The position numbers and the translations under genes are program-made. From NCBI RefSeq assembly GCF_014648275.1, contig NZ_BMQU01000006.1:124001-188000 (forward strand): DNA of 64,000 nucleotides. The letters run 5' to 3'. Below, in pieces: positions 32,805 through 43,555 of this stretch. Each line of letters starts with the position of its first letter. Positions within the stretch are counted from its first letter, which is position 1. The notes beneath the pieces are model-generated. The model saw nothing but the letters and a program-made list of their open reading frames with translations. It searched no databases and had not been told where the DNA came from. Source of the DNA: Pseudomonas laurentiana (GTDB taxonomy: Bacteria > Pseudomonadota > Gammaproteobacteria > Pseudomonadales > Pseudomonadaceae).

Positions 32805-34705
32805 GCCATGACCTCAGCCAGGTTCCCCTTGGTTTCCAGCCAGTTCTTGCGGTCGCCCGCACGCTTCTTGGCCAGCAACATGTCCATGATCTCGCTGGTT
32901 TGTGCAAAATCATCCAGGGTCAGTTGGACCAGACGCCGAGTGTTCGGGTCCATGGTGGTTTCGCGCAGCTGCGGCGGGTTCATCTCGCCCAGCCCCTTGA
33001 ACCGTGTGACCTGAGGCTTGCCCCGTTTCTTCTCCGCCACCAGGCGGTCGAGAATCCCATCGCGCTCGGCCTCGTCAAGGGCATAGTAGATCTCCTTGCC
33101 CAGGTCGATCCGGTACAACGGCGGCATGGCAACGTAAACATGGCCGGCCTCAACCAGCGGGCGGAAGTGCTGGACGAACAGCGCGCACAGCAAGGTAGCG
33201 ATGTGCAGGCCGTCGGAGTCGGCGTCGGCAAGGATGCAGATCTTGCCGTAACGCAGTTGGCTCATGTCGCTGGCGCCCGGATCGACACCGATGGCCACAG
33301 CGATGTTATGCACTTCCTGGCTGGCCAGGACTTCACCACCATCGACTTCCCAGGTATTGAGGATCTTCCCGCGCAACGGCAGGATGGCCTGGAACTCCTT
33401 GTCCCGCGCCTGCTTGGCTGAACCGCCTGCCGAGTCACCCTCGACCAGGAACAGTTCGGCGCGCATCGGATCCTGCCCGGCGCAGTCAGCGAGCTTGCCC
33501 GGCAAAGCCGGCCCCTGCGTTACGCGCTTGCGCTCAACCTTCTTGCTCGCCTTGAGACGACGCCCGGCGTTACTGATTGCCAGTTCGGCCAACTGCATGC
33601 CCAGCTCTGGATGGGCGTTGAGCCACAGGCTGAAGGCATCCTTGACCACGCCAGAGACAAACGCAGCCGCCTCACGGGAAGACAGGCGTTCCTTGGTCTG
33701 CCCGGAGAACTGCGGCTCCTGCATTTTCATCGAGAGTACGAAGGTAATGCGTTCCCAGACATCCTCAGGGGCCAGCTTGACCCCGCGCGGCAGCAGGTTG
33801 CGGAACTCGCAGAACTCACGCATCGCGTCCAGCAGGCCCTGGCGCAGGCCATTGACGTGGGTACCACCCTGAGCAGTCGGGATCAGGTTGACGTAGCTTT
33901 CCTGAACGCTGTCGCCGCCTTCAGGCAGCCACAGCAAAGCCCAGTCCACGGCTTCCTTGTTGCCGGCCAGGCTGCCGCAGAACGGCTCGTCCGGCAGGCG
34001 CAGGTAGTCACTGACCGAGTCGACGAGATAGGAACGCAGGCCGTCTTCATAGTGCCACTCGACCTTCTCACCGCTGGCCTTGTCCTCGAAGCTGACCAGC
34101 AACCCCGGGCACAGCACGGCCTTGGCCTTGAGCACATGCTTGAGACGGCTGATGGAGAATTTCGGTGAGTCGAAATACTTCGGATCGGGCGCAAAATACA
34201 CGCTGGTACCGGTGTTGCGCTTGCCGACCGTACCGATCACTTCCAGCTCGCTGGCCTTGTAGCCGTCGGCGAAGGTCATCTGGTATTCGTTGCCATCACG
34301 CTTGACCTTGACCCTAACCTGACTGGACAGGGCGTTGACCACCGAAATACCAACACCATGCAAACCGCCGGAGAACTGGTAGTTCTTGTTGGAAAACTTA
34401 CCGCCAGCGTGCAGCTTGGTCAGGATCAGCTCAACCCCGGAGACGCCTTCTTCAGGGTGGATGTCCACCGGCATGCCGCGACCGTCGTCAGAGACTTCCA
34501 GAGAGTGGTCAGCGTGCAGGATCACCTGAACCGACTTGGCATGCCCGGCCAGGGCTTCGTCGACACTGTTGTCGATGACTTCCTGAGCAAGATGGTTCGG
34601 CCGGCTGGTATCGGTATACATGCCCGGGCGCTTACGCACCGGGTCAAGGCCGGAGAGGACTTCGATGGCGTCTGCGTTATAGGCGCTAGCGCTGGGATTG
34701 GCCAT
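32801..34705 (-). CDS. parE: DNA topoisomerase IV subunit B
   Basis: ParE is the ATPase subunit paired with ParC. The 634-residue protein shows the GHKL ATP site (EVIDNSVDEALAG; DDGRGMPVD; GGLHGVGISVVNALS), the transducer domain, and the TOPRIM segment (VEGDSAGGSAKQARD; ILADADSDGLHI). The length near 630 and lack of the GyrB insertion assign it to topoisomerase IV. It follows yqiA by 36 bases. Confidence 0.97.
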   Translation of the reverse strand: MANPSASAYNADAIEVLSGLDPVRKRPGMYTDTSRPNHLAQEVIDNSVDEALAGHAKSVQVILHADHSLEVSDDGRGMPVDIHPEEGVSGVELILTKLHAGGKFSNKNYQFSGGLHGVGISVVNALSSQVRVKVKRDGNEYQMTFADGYKASELEVIGTVGKRNTGTSVYFAPDPKYFDSPKFSISRLKHVLKAKAVLCPGLLVSFEDKASGEKVEWHYEDGLRSYLVDSVSDYLRLPDEPFCGSLAGNKEAVDWALLWLPEGGDSVQESYVNLIPTAQGGTHVNGLRQGLLDAMREFCEFRNLLPRGVKLAPEDVWERITFVLSMKMQEPQFSGQTKERLSSREAAAFVSGVVKDAFSLWLNAHPELGMQLAELAISNAGRRLKASKKVERKRVTQGPALPGKLADCAGQDPMRAELFLVEGDSAGGSAKQARDKEFQAILPLRGKILNTWEVDGGEVLASQEVHNIAVAIGVDPGASDMSQLRYGKICILADADSDGLHIATLLCALFVQHFRPLVEAGHVYVAMPPLYRIDLGKEIYYALDEAERDGILDRLVAEKKRGKPQVTRFKGLGEMNPPQLRETTMDPNTRRLVQLTLDDFAQTSEIMDMLLAKKRAGDRKNWLETKGNLAEVMA

Positions 34706-34741
34706 GGGTTCTCGTCGTCATTCGTAGGTAAAAATAAGCAA

Positions 34742-35350
34742 TCAAAATACAGAAAAATCGAGCGCTTGATACTGTTGGGGCGCAATACCGGCAAAGTTCA
34801 GCAGGGCTGGCAAACGTTCGGCAAAGCCCTGGAAGCTGTGGTCGCCCCCGGCCTGAATACGCAAGGCGCATGCCCGGTAGAAGGTTTCGGCACGGCGATA
34901 GTCCAGGGTTTCATCGGCCGTCTGCAACCAGACCTGGAAGCGCTCGGCATCACACGGCGGGGCTGTTTCCAGCTCAGCCAGTGCGTGTACATGATCGACC
35001 GTCAACTCCCATGTTTCACCGGTGTAGAGGTTCTGCTGGCTACCCAGGTAGCCGTCGAACATCTGGTGCGGATTGACTGCCGGGTTGATCAGCAGGGCCT
35101 TCAGGCCATGGCGCTCGGCCAGGTAGGTCGCATAGTAGCCGCCGAGTGAGCTGCCGACCAGTAATGGCGCACCGAGTTCGGCGATGGCGCGCTCCAGTTG
35201 TGCAATCGCTTCACGCGGATGGTGGTGCAACGCCGGCACCCGCAGTTGTTCGTTTTTGCCCAACTGCTGCATTACGGCCACCAGTTGGGTGGCCTTTTTC
35301 GATGACGGTGCGCTATTGAAACCGTGGATATAAAGAATCGAACCCGACAT
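34742..35350 (-). CDS. yqiA: YqiA-family alpha/beta-fold esterase
   Basis: This 202-residue cytosolic hydrolase has the nucleophile Ser68 in GSSLGGYYA, an oxyanion-type IHGFNSAP start, and C-terminal GGDHSFQGF with the catalytic His. E. coli YqiA hydrolyses acyl-CoA and short esters. The ATG at 35350 has GGGGGGT upstream. It stands between cpdA and parE, exactly as in E. coli. Confidence 0.9.
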   Translation of the reverse strand: MSGSILYIHGFNSAPSSKKATQLVAVMQQLGKNEQLRVPALHHHPREAIAQLERAIAELGAPLLVGSSLGGYYATYLAERHGLKALLINPAVNPHQMFDGYLGSQQNLYTGETWELTVDHVHALAELETAPPCDAERFQVWLQTADETLDYRRAETFYRACALRIQAGGDHSFQGFAERLPALLNFAGIAPQQYQALDFSVF

Positions 35351-35458
35351 ACCACCCCCCGCGCATCGGCATGGCCCGCACGGCGGGCGCAAAAGCATGC
35401 AGTTTAGCCTGTCCGGCCAGCGTTGGATCAGCTTTGGAGAATTCGCAACACTTTGTAT

Positions 35459-36274
35459 TCAGTAACCATTGCTGCCGTAGTCAACGGTATAGGCAAAATC
35501 GCTGACGCGGGACACGCCGGTATCGATCTGACCATTGGCGTAAAGCCTTAACCAGCGGTAACCCGGCGCCTGTTCGCCTACGGTGAAATCTTCGCTGCCC
35601 GGCTCGAACTGAATGCAGGTGGACGGTGAAGCAAGCAGGCGAATGTCACCACGCTGCTCATCCCACTCCTGATGAACATGCCCCCAGAGCACCGCCCTGA
35701 CCTGTGGATAACGTTCAAGCACTGCAAACAGGGCATCGCCATTACGCAGGCCGATTGGCGCCATCCAGGCACAGGCAATCGAGACGGGATGATGATGCAG
35801 GCAGACAAGATGATGCCGCTCGGGCGCCGTGGCCAGCGCCCACTCAAGCAGTTGCAGTTGATCATCGGCCAGCAGCCCGGGCACTGCACCCGACACCGCC
35901 GAATTGAGCAAAATAACCCGCCAGGCGCCGATATCCATGACCGGTTCAAGCACGTCCGAGCCTTGCGCGGCCTGCGCCATCGGCAACGGCTCGTCATGAT
36001 TGCCCGCCAACCAGCGTACAGGCGCGGGAATTCGCTCACTCATCTGGCGAAACCGCTCATAGGACGCCTGCGTACCATCCTGGGACAGATCACCTGTTGC
36101 CAGCACCAGATCGATACGCGGCTGCTCATCCAGCACCTGCCCGATCACCCGCTGCAGGCTGTCTCCGGTGTTCATGCCAAGCAGTGTGCTGCCTTCATCG
36201 GCAAACAAGTGGCTGTCAGAAAGCTGTACCAGCAGCACTGGGGCATCACTGGCTGGAGTCGATAGAGGCAACAA
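35459..36274 (-). CDS. cpdA: 3',5'-cyclic-AMP phosphodiesterase CpdA
   Basis: CpdA hydrolyses cAMP and so tunes Crp/Vfr signalling. The protein (271 residues from this start) has all class III metallophosphoesterase motifs: LSDSHLF (Asp20, His22), ATGDLSQDG, GNHDEP, LHHHP and GHVHQEWD. The start is uncertain: two adjacent TTG codons (36274, 36271) follow GGGAG, while a TTG at 36331 lacks support; no ATG fits. A weak start codon suggests low expression. Confidence 0.92.
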   Translation of the reverse strand: MLPLSTPASDAPVLLVQLSDSHLFADEGSTLLGMNTGDSLQRVIGQVLDEQPRIDLVLATGDLSQDGTQASYERFRQMSERIPAPVRWLAGNHDEPLPMAQAAQGSDVLEPVMDIGAWRVILLNSAVSGAVPGLLADDQLQLLEWALATAPERHHLVCLHHHPVSIACAWMAPIGLRNGDALFAVLERYPQVRAVLWGHVHQEWDEQRGDIRLLASPSTCIQFEPGSEDFTVGEQAPGYRWLRLYANGQIDTGVSRVSDFAYTVDYGSNGY

Positions 36275-36358
36275 GGCTGGCTCCCGGGGCGGATTCAGCA
36301 CGATTATGGTGGTGAAAAAACCTCGGGGCAAACCCGCGACAAGACCGTCTTCACATTT

Positions 36359-36811
36359 TTAACGCACCGTCGCCAACTCGTGCCCACAGGCCAGGCAGTG
36401 GCTCAGCCACTCGCCGAGGAACAGGTTGAGCTGAGCCTTTTCATCAGGCTGATGCATCTGCGTGTTCGGATAGGGGTAGATACTGCGAAAGCGTCGGGCA
36501 TGCTCGGCACTGACCACTTCGGCCATGCGCGCATCATGATAGACCTGCACCTCCAGCTGAGGCACCGGCAACCAAGGCAGGCTGTGCTCCTGGCGAACAC
36601 GTAGCGTGGTGGTGTAGGGACAGGCAAGGACAACATCGAGCACCAGAACGCCAAGCATCTGGTCACCCTGGGTCATACCGATACGGCGCGAGCTTTGGGT
36701 GTTGCGCATGTCCGGCAACAGCCGCATCAGGCGCGCATAGTTGGCCTCGCAGGCAGCCTGCAAGCCCACCAGATCGACCCGATAGCGCTCACGCAACAGA
36801 TTCACGACCAT
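36359..36811 (-). CDS. DUF1249 family protein (YqiB)
   Basis: This 150-residue cytosolic protein is recognised from its neighbourhood (nudF-yqiB-cpdA) and from the family core LQAACEANYARLMRLLPDM and YPYPNTQMHQPDEKAQLNLFLGEWL-type tail (given here in part). Function is unknown. A CLACGH pair near the C-terminus could bind metal, but this is speculation. The ATG overlaps the end of nudF by ten bases. Confidence 0.85.
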   Translation of the reverse strand: MVVNLLRERYRVDLVGLQAACEANYARLMRLLPDMRNTQSSRRIGMTQGDQMLGVLVLDVVLACPYTTTLRVRQEHSLPWLPVPQLEVQVYHDARMAEVVSAEHARRFRSIYPYPNTQMHQPDEKAQLNLFLGEWLSHCLACGHELATVR

Positions 36812-37419
36812 AGCCCCCTGACTTCATCGCGGTTCAACGCCAACCATTGCAAGGCAATGATGCTTGCCGCGTTGATGATATGTCCATCGCGCACGGCCTG
36901 CAGGGCATCCTCGAATGACCAGACCTTCACGCGAATATCTTCACCCTCTTCTTCCAAACCGTGCAGGCCACCCACCCCCACGCTGCTGCAACGGCCCAAG
37001 TACAAATGAACGTACTCATCACTGCCACCAGGCGACGGAAAGTAACGCGTCATCGGCCATAGCGCAGTCAGCTTCAGGCCAGCTTCCTCCTCAGCCTCAC
37101 GGTGTGCAACTTCTTCCGGTTGTTCGTCCTTGTCGATCAGACCAGCGACCAGTTCTATCAGCCAAGGGCTTGCAACCTTGCCGATGGCGCCGACACGAAA
37201 CTGCTCGATCAGCACCACTTCATCACGCTGAGCGTCATAAGGCAGCACGCACACCGCATCGTGACGTACAAACAGCTCACGGCTTATCTCCCGCCCCATG
37301 CCGCCCGCGAACAGCTCATGGCGCAGACGCACTTTATCGAGCCGGTAAAAGCCCTTGTAGCAGTTGTCCCGCTGAACAATGTCAACGGCGCTGGGCACAG
37401 CGTTAGCCTTGTCTGTCAT
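36802..37419 (-). CDS. nudF: ADP-ribose pyrophosphatase NudF
   Basis: NudF is a Nudix hydrolase that splits ADP-ribose to AMP and ribose 5-phosphate. The 205-residue protein has the Nudix box from GLIDKDEQPEEVAHREAEEE through AGL (about 90-112) and the N-terminal dimerisation strands (RHDAVCVLPYD). It heads the nudF-yqiB-cpdA-yqiA-parE run, conserved across gammaproteobacteria. Confidence 0.94.
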   Translation of the reverse strand: MTDKANAVPSAVDIVQRDNCYKGFYRLDKVRLRHELFAGGMGREISRELFVRHDAVCVLPYDAQRDEVVLIEQFRVGAIGKVASPWLIELVAGLIDKDEQPEEVAHREAEEEAGLKLTALWPMTRYFPSPGGSDEYVHLYLGRCSSVGVGGLHGLEEEGEDIRVKVWSFEDALQAVRDGHIINAASIIALQWLALNRDEVRGLWS

Positions 37420-37606
37420 GAAAATCCTCGTTGCTTCGATGTACCGCTTGGCGCCATCCTAACGCGCACTCAGCCAGCTTTCACCTCTTTAAAGATACCG
37501 GCGAGACTGCGAGGATAGGCAGCCCGCTGGTCTATTCAGCTTAGTGGCGAACCGACGGCGCCGCCGACGGTCAAAGCCCGATTACCTTAGCCTTACAGGG
37601 ACCATC

Positions 37607-38353
37607 ATGACGCTTGCGAAACTGACTTCCGTGGCCGTACTGGCACTGGCACTGGGCGCTTGCCAAAGCGTGTTCCAGCCCAATATGCGTACGCCACTGG
37701 AAGTCAAACGCGAGGCCTGGGAGCACATCAAACCAGGCTGCAACAATACCGACTGCCCACTGGTGAACATCGACACGATTCACTTCCCGGCACAGCCAAA
37801 GCTGGATGCGCTGGTCGAGCGGCGCCTGCTGCAAATGACTCAGGACAACAACCGCACAGCACCACCCACCTCACTCAAAGCCTACGAAGATCAGTTCCTG
37901 CGTGACGCCGAAAGCCGCAATAGCAGCTACTTGCAAGCCAAGGTACGCGAACAGCATGACGGACTGGTGATCATTGAGCTGTCCAGCTACCTGGACACGG
38001 GTGGTGCCCACGGCATGCCGGGGCGTGGCTTCATCAACTACTCTCGCCAGCAGGACAAGGTGCTGACCCTGCAGGACATGCTCCTGCCAGGCCAGGAGGA
38101 AGCCTTCTGGCAGCAGGCGCAACTGGCACACAAGAGCTGGTTGGCGAGCACCAAGATGGATCAGGACCCGGACTTCGTAAAAACCTGGCCCTTCCGCAAG
38201 ACCCCGCACATTGCCCTGACGTACGGCGCGCTGGTGCTCAAGTATGAGGTCTACACCATCGCGCCCTACTCCATGGGCCATACCGAGCTGAAGATCCCTT
38301 ACCCGCGCCTGAATGGTATCCTCAAGCCGGAGCTTTTTCCTGGCCGCGGCTGA
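37607..38353 (+). CDS. RsiV-like (DUF3298) lipoprotein
   Basis: This 248-residue lipoprotein has a lipobox LGAC at about residues 16-19 and a C-terminal DUF3298/RsiV-type domain (DTGGAHGMPGRGFINYS; LTLQDMLLPG; LVLKYEVYTIAPYSMG). The family includes anti-sigma factor RsiV, which binds lysozyme, but this protein has no cytoplasmic anti-sigma part, so only the extracellular fold is shared. The 187-bp gap from nudF provides a divergent promoter region. Its 3' end overlaps that of cytX by 32 bases, tail to tail. Confidence 0.8.
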   Translation: MTLAKLTSVAVLALALGACQSVFQPNMRTPLEVKREAWEHIKPGCNNTDCPLVNIDTIHFPAQPKLDALVERRLLQMTQDNNRTAPPTSLKAYEDQFLRDAESRNSSYLQAKVREQHDGLVIIELSSYLDTGGAHGMPGRGFINYSRQQDKVLTLQDMLLPGQEEAFWQQAQLAHKSWLASTKMDQDPDFVKTWPFRKTPHIALTYGALVLKYEVYTIAPYSMGHTELKIPYPRLNGILKPELFPGRG

Positions 38354-39611
38354 ACATGCTGGCTGAGAACCCGTACAACAACCCTGCCGACAGCAATGCT
38401 GGCAGGGTTGCACCAACCTCGGGGTAGTAGTTCGCCAACACGTGATAGATCAGCACACCCCCACACCAGGCCAGCAACGCCCCCCAGTGCAGTGCCCGTA
38501 TGCTGATGTCCGCACGACGGCGGCGCCAGATGAAGTGGTCCACCAGCACGACACCGAACAGCGGTGCAAACACCGAGCCGATCAGCAGCAAGAAATTCTG
38601 GTACTGCGCCAACGGCGCAAAGCATGCGATCAGCGTGCACACAAGACCAATGACCAAGGCCAGATGCTCGACTTTCAAGCGCAACAACAGGCCTGTGGAA
38701 ACAGCAGCCGAATGAATGTCGGCAAAGGCGTTTTCCGACTCGTCCAATAGAATCAACAACAGCGGAATCCCCAGGCCGGCACCTGCCAAGGCCAACAGCA
38801 ATGCATTGGTTTCACCACTCGGCGCAAATGCCAGGGTGTACGCCACGCCCAGGCTCATCAGCCAGAAGTTACCGATGAAAAAGCCGAGTGCCGTGCCACC
38901 GAAAACCCGTGAGGCACGTTGGCCAAAACGCGAGTAGTCGGCAATCAGCGGCAGCCAGGACAAGGGCATCGCAATGGCGATATCAAAGCCCAGTGCAAAT
39001 GACAGCGAACCGTCACCCGTACGCTGCCAGAGGCCTACCAGATCCGCCTTGGCGAACAGGTTCCAGGTCAGCCACAGGCAGGCACCCAGCAGCAGCCAGA
39101 TACCCCACTTGCGCAGGATCCGCCGCACGAAGGTCAACGGACCACTGACCGCCAGCAAGGTCGCCAGGCCACCAAAGAACAGCGTCCAGAGCACTGGCAT
39201 CGCCCATGCACTGCCCTCACCAAACGCCCGCGCGCCCAGCAAACTGGCGGCATCGCGCATCACAATGATCTCGAATGCGCCCCAACCGATCAGTTGCAGC
39301 AGGTTCAATAGCGCAGGCAACGCTGCACCGTGTCGCCCCAGGCTCAGTCGCAAAGCGGCCATGGCCGACAGGCCGGTATCGCTGCCAATGACGCCAACCG
39401 CCGCCAGCAGCAACACCCCCACAGCGGTGCCCAGGACAATTGCCAGCAGCGCACCGGCAAGCCCCAGCCCCGGACCGAGCAAGGCGCCGGTCTGTAGCAC
39501 CATCAGGCCAATACCGAGGGAAAACCAAAGGGAAAACAGGTCACGGGCACCAAACGTGCGCTGATGGCTGGGCACAGGATGGTCGGGGGAGTAGTGGCTG
39601 GGTGTGCTCAC
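38322..39611 (-). CDS. cytX: Hydroxymethylpyrimidine/cytosine permease CytX
   Basis: CytX belongs to the NCS1 nucleobase permeases and is predicted to import the thiamine precursor HMP. The 429-residue protein has about 12 helices, with the family opening FGARDLFSLWFSLGIGLMVLQTGALL (cited in part) and LVDHFIWRRR late in the chain. Position downstream of riboswitch-controlled thiC on the same strand supports the HMP role over cytosine. Start codon is GTG with no strong Shine-Dalgarno. A 63-bp REP pair separates it from thiC. Confidence 0.85.
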   Translation of the reverse strand: MSTPSHYSPDHPVPSHQRTFGARDLFSLWFSLGIGLMVLQTGALLGPGLGLAGALLAIVLGTAVGVLLLAAVGVIGSDTGLSAMAALRLSLGRHGAALPALLNLLQLIGWGAFEIIVMRDAASLLGARAFGEGSAWAMPVLWTLFFGGLATLLAVSGPLTFVRRILRKWGIWLLLGACLWLTWNLFAKADLVGLWQRTGDGSLSFALGFDIAIAMPLSWLPLIADYSRFGQRASRVFGGTALGFFIGNFWLMSLGVAYTLAFAPSGETNALLLALAGAGLGIPLLLILLDESENAFADIHSAAVSTGLLLRLKVEHLALVIGLVCTLIACFAPLAQYQNFLLLIGSVFAPLFGVVLVDHFIWRRRRADISIRALHWGALLAWCGGVLIYHVLANYYPEVGATLPALLSAGLLYGFSASMFSRGQEKAPA

Positions 39612-39659
39612 AGGAATGGTCTCGACAAGGAGATAGCGGGTAATGGTTTGAACCCCATT

Positions 39660-39722
39660 GCAGGCAAGCCAGCCCCCACAGGCACCGGCCTATGCAGTGC
39701 TTGTGGGGGCTGGCTTGCCTGC
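39660..39722. repeat. REP pair (BIME) between thiC and cytX
   Basis: Two perfect 21-bp inverted arms (39660-39680 and 39702-39722; core GGCAAGCCAGCCCCCACA) flank a 21-bp spacer. The arms share the GCAAGCC core of the array at 27.8-28.1 kb. In RNA this would fold into a strong stem inside the thiC-cytX transcript. Confidence 0.9.
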
Positions 39723-39759
39723 AGAGGCGGTGCGCATTGCACACCGCCCATGAGCGTCC

Positions 39760-41901
<2,142 letters not shown>

Positions 41902-41908
41902 AACGAGG

Positions 41909-41922
41909 CCAGTCTAGACTGG
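41909..41922. promoter_or_regulatory. 14-bp perfect palindrome upstream of the riboswitch
   Basis: CCAGTCTAGACTGG lies 7 bases upstream of the TPP aptamer's 5' end, where the thiC promoter or start site should be. It could be an operator or contribute the -10 (TAGACT). Assignment uncertain. Confidence 0.35.
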
Positions 41923-42059
41923 AGTGACACGTAAAGCCACCACTGTAAAACTGCGTACGATCAATGGCGGATATGGCAGATTGTTGCAATATGCCAGCGC
42001 AACTACACTGCACTACGCTCTGAACTAAGCGATTATCTCACCCGTTCAAGGATTGCCTT

Positions 42060-43490
42060 ATGCTGCGCAAACTTTCACTGGCCCTAGCCGTGTCTTGTGC
42101 TACCAACGGAATGGCCTGGGCAGCAGAAGCGCCCTTGTCCGCAAAGACCGACCTGGTCAGCGTCTATCAAGAAGCGGTAAACAATAACGCCGACCTGGCG
42201 GCGGCCCAGGCCAACTACGGTGCTCGCCGCGAAGTGGTACCCCAGGCGCGCGCCGGGCTACTGCCAAACCTCTCGGCCGGGGCCGAGATGCAAAGCACCC
42301 GCACCCAGTTCGATGAGCCTTCGACCACAAACAACCGCAGTGGCAACTCGTGGCAGGCCACCCTGTCGCAGCCCATATTCCGCGCCGACCGCTGGTTCCA
42401 GTTGCAAGCGGCACAGGCCGTCAATGAACAAGCGGCACTCGAGCTGTCCGCCACCGAGCAAAATTTGATCCTGCAGAGTGCAGACAGCTATTTCAGCGTG
42501 CTGCGAGCCCAGGACAACCTGGCAGCAACCAAGGCCGAGGAAGCCGCGTTCAAGCGCCAGCTGGACCAGTCCAACGAGCGTTTTGACGTTGGCTTGTCGG
42601 ACAAGACCGACGTACTGCAGTCCCAGGCCAGCTACGACACGGCACGGGCCAACCGGATACTTGCCCAGCGCCAGGTCGAGGACGCCTTCCAGGCCCTGAT
42701 CACGTTGACCAACCGTGAATACAACGCCATTCAAGGCATCGTTCATACCCTGCCCGTGCAGGTGCCGGTTCCGAATGACGCCACTGCCTGGGTCGATACC
42801 GCCGCACGGCAGAACCTGACCTTGCAAGCGACCAACTATGCCGTCAGCGCCGCCGAAGAAACCCTGCGCCAACGCAAGGCCGGGCATGCTCCGACACTCG
42901 ATGCCGTGGCCAACTACCAGAAAGGCGACAACGACAACCTGGGGTTCAGTAACCCGACCCCGGGCGTCCATTACGGTGGCGATGTCGAACAACGCAGCAT
43001 TGGCCTGCAACTGAACATCCCGATCTACAGCGGTGGGCTGACCAGCTCGCAAGTGCGCGAGGCCTATCAGCGCCTGAACCAGACCGAACAGCAACGCGAA
43101 AGCCTGCGCCGCCAGGTGGTGGAGAACACCCGCAACCTGCACCGTGCGGTGAACACTGACGTGGAGCAGGTGCAAGCGCGCAAACAGTCGATCATCTCCA
43201 ACCAGAGCGCACTGGAAGCGACCGAGATCGGCTATCAGGTCGGCACACGCAACATCGTCGACGTACTCGATGCCCAACGTCAGCTGTACACCTCAGTGCG
43301 GGACTACAACAACACCCGCTACGACTACATCCTCGACAACCTGCGCCTGAAGCAGGCCGCGGGCACACTGAGCCCTCAGGACCTGCAAGACCTGACCCGC
43401 TACCTGAAGGCCGATTACAACCCGGACAAGGACTTCCTGCCGCCGGACCTGGCCAAGGCTGCGCAGGCGAACTTCGAGCGTCGTCCCTGA
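42060..43490 (+). CDS. tolC: TolC family outer membrane channel protein
   Basis: This 476-residue outer-membrane channel has a signal peptide (1-22, GMAWA) and two OEP repeats with the long helical segments typical of TolC (VSVYQEAVNNNADLAAAQAN; VRDYNNTRYDYILDNLRLKQAAG). It is closer to E. coli TolC than to the OprM lipoproteins: there is no lipobox and the C-terminus has the LSPQDLQDL tail. It acts with RND/ABC pumps and type I secretion systems. AAGGAT precedes the ATG. Confidence 0.92.
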   Translation: MLRKLSLALAVSCATNGMAWAAEAPLSAKTDLVSVYQEAVNNNADLAAAQANYGARREVVPQARAGLLPNLSAGAEMQSTRTQFDEPSTTNNRSGNSWQATLSQPIFRADRWFQLQAAQAVNEQAALELSATEQNLILQSADSYFSVLRAQDNLAATKAEEAAFKRQLDQSNERFDVGLSDKTDVLQSQASYDTARANRILAQRQVEDAFQALITLTNREYNAIQGIVHTLPVQVPVPNDATAWVDTAARQNLTLQATNYAVSAAEETLRQRKAGHAPTLDAVANYQKGDNDNLGFSNPTPGVHYGGDVEQRSIGLQLNIPIYSGGLTSSQVREAYQRLNQTEQQRESLRRQVVENTRNLHRAVNTDVEQVQARKQSIISNQSALEATEIGYQVGTRNIVDVLDAQRQLYTSVRDYNNTRYDYILDNLRLKQAAGTLSPQDLQDLTRYLKADYNPDKDFLPPDLAKAAQANFERRP

Positions 43491-43499
43491 CAGCCTCGT

Positions 43500-43544
43500 C
43501 GGCAAGCCACCCACTGGACCGCAAGGGACCGTAGTGGCTTGCCG
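43500..43544. repeat. Inverted repeat between tolC and waaA, REP-related or terminator
   Basis: Perfect 11-bp arms CGGCAAGCCAC/GTGGCTTGCCG around a 23-base spacer. The GGCAAGCC core is that of the REPs elsewhere in the window. Lying between convergent genes it may also stop transcription, although no T-run follows. Confidence 0.65.
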
Positions 43545-43555
43545 CTGTCGAGGTC

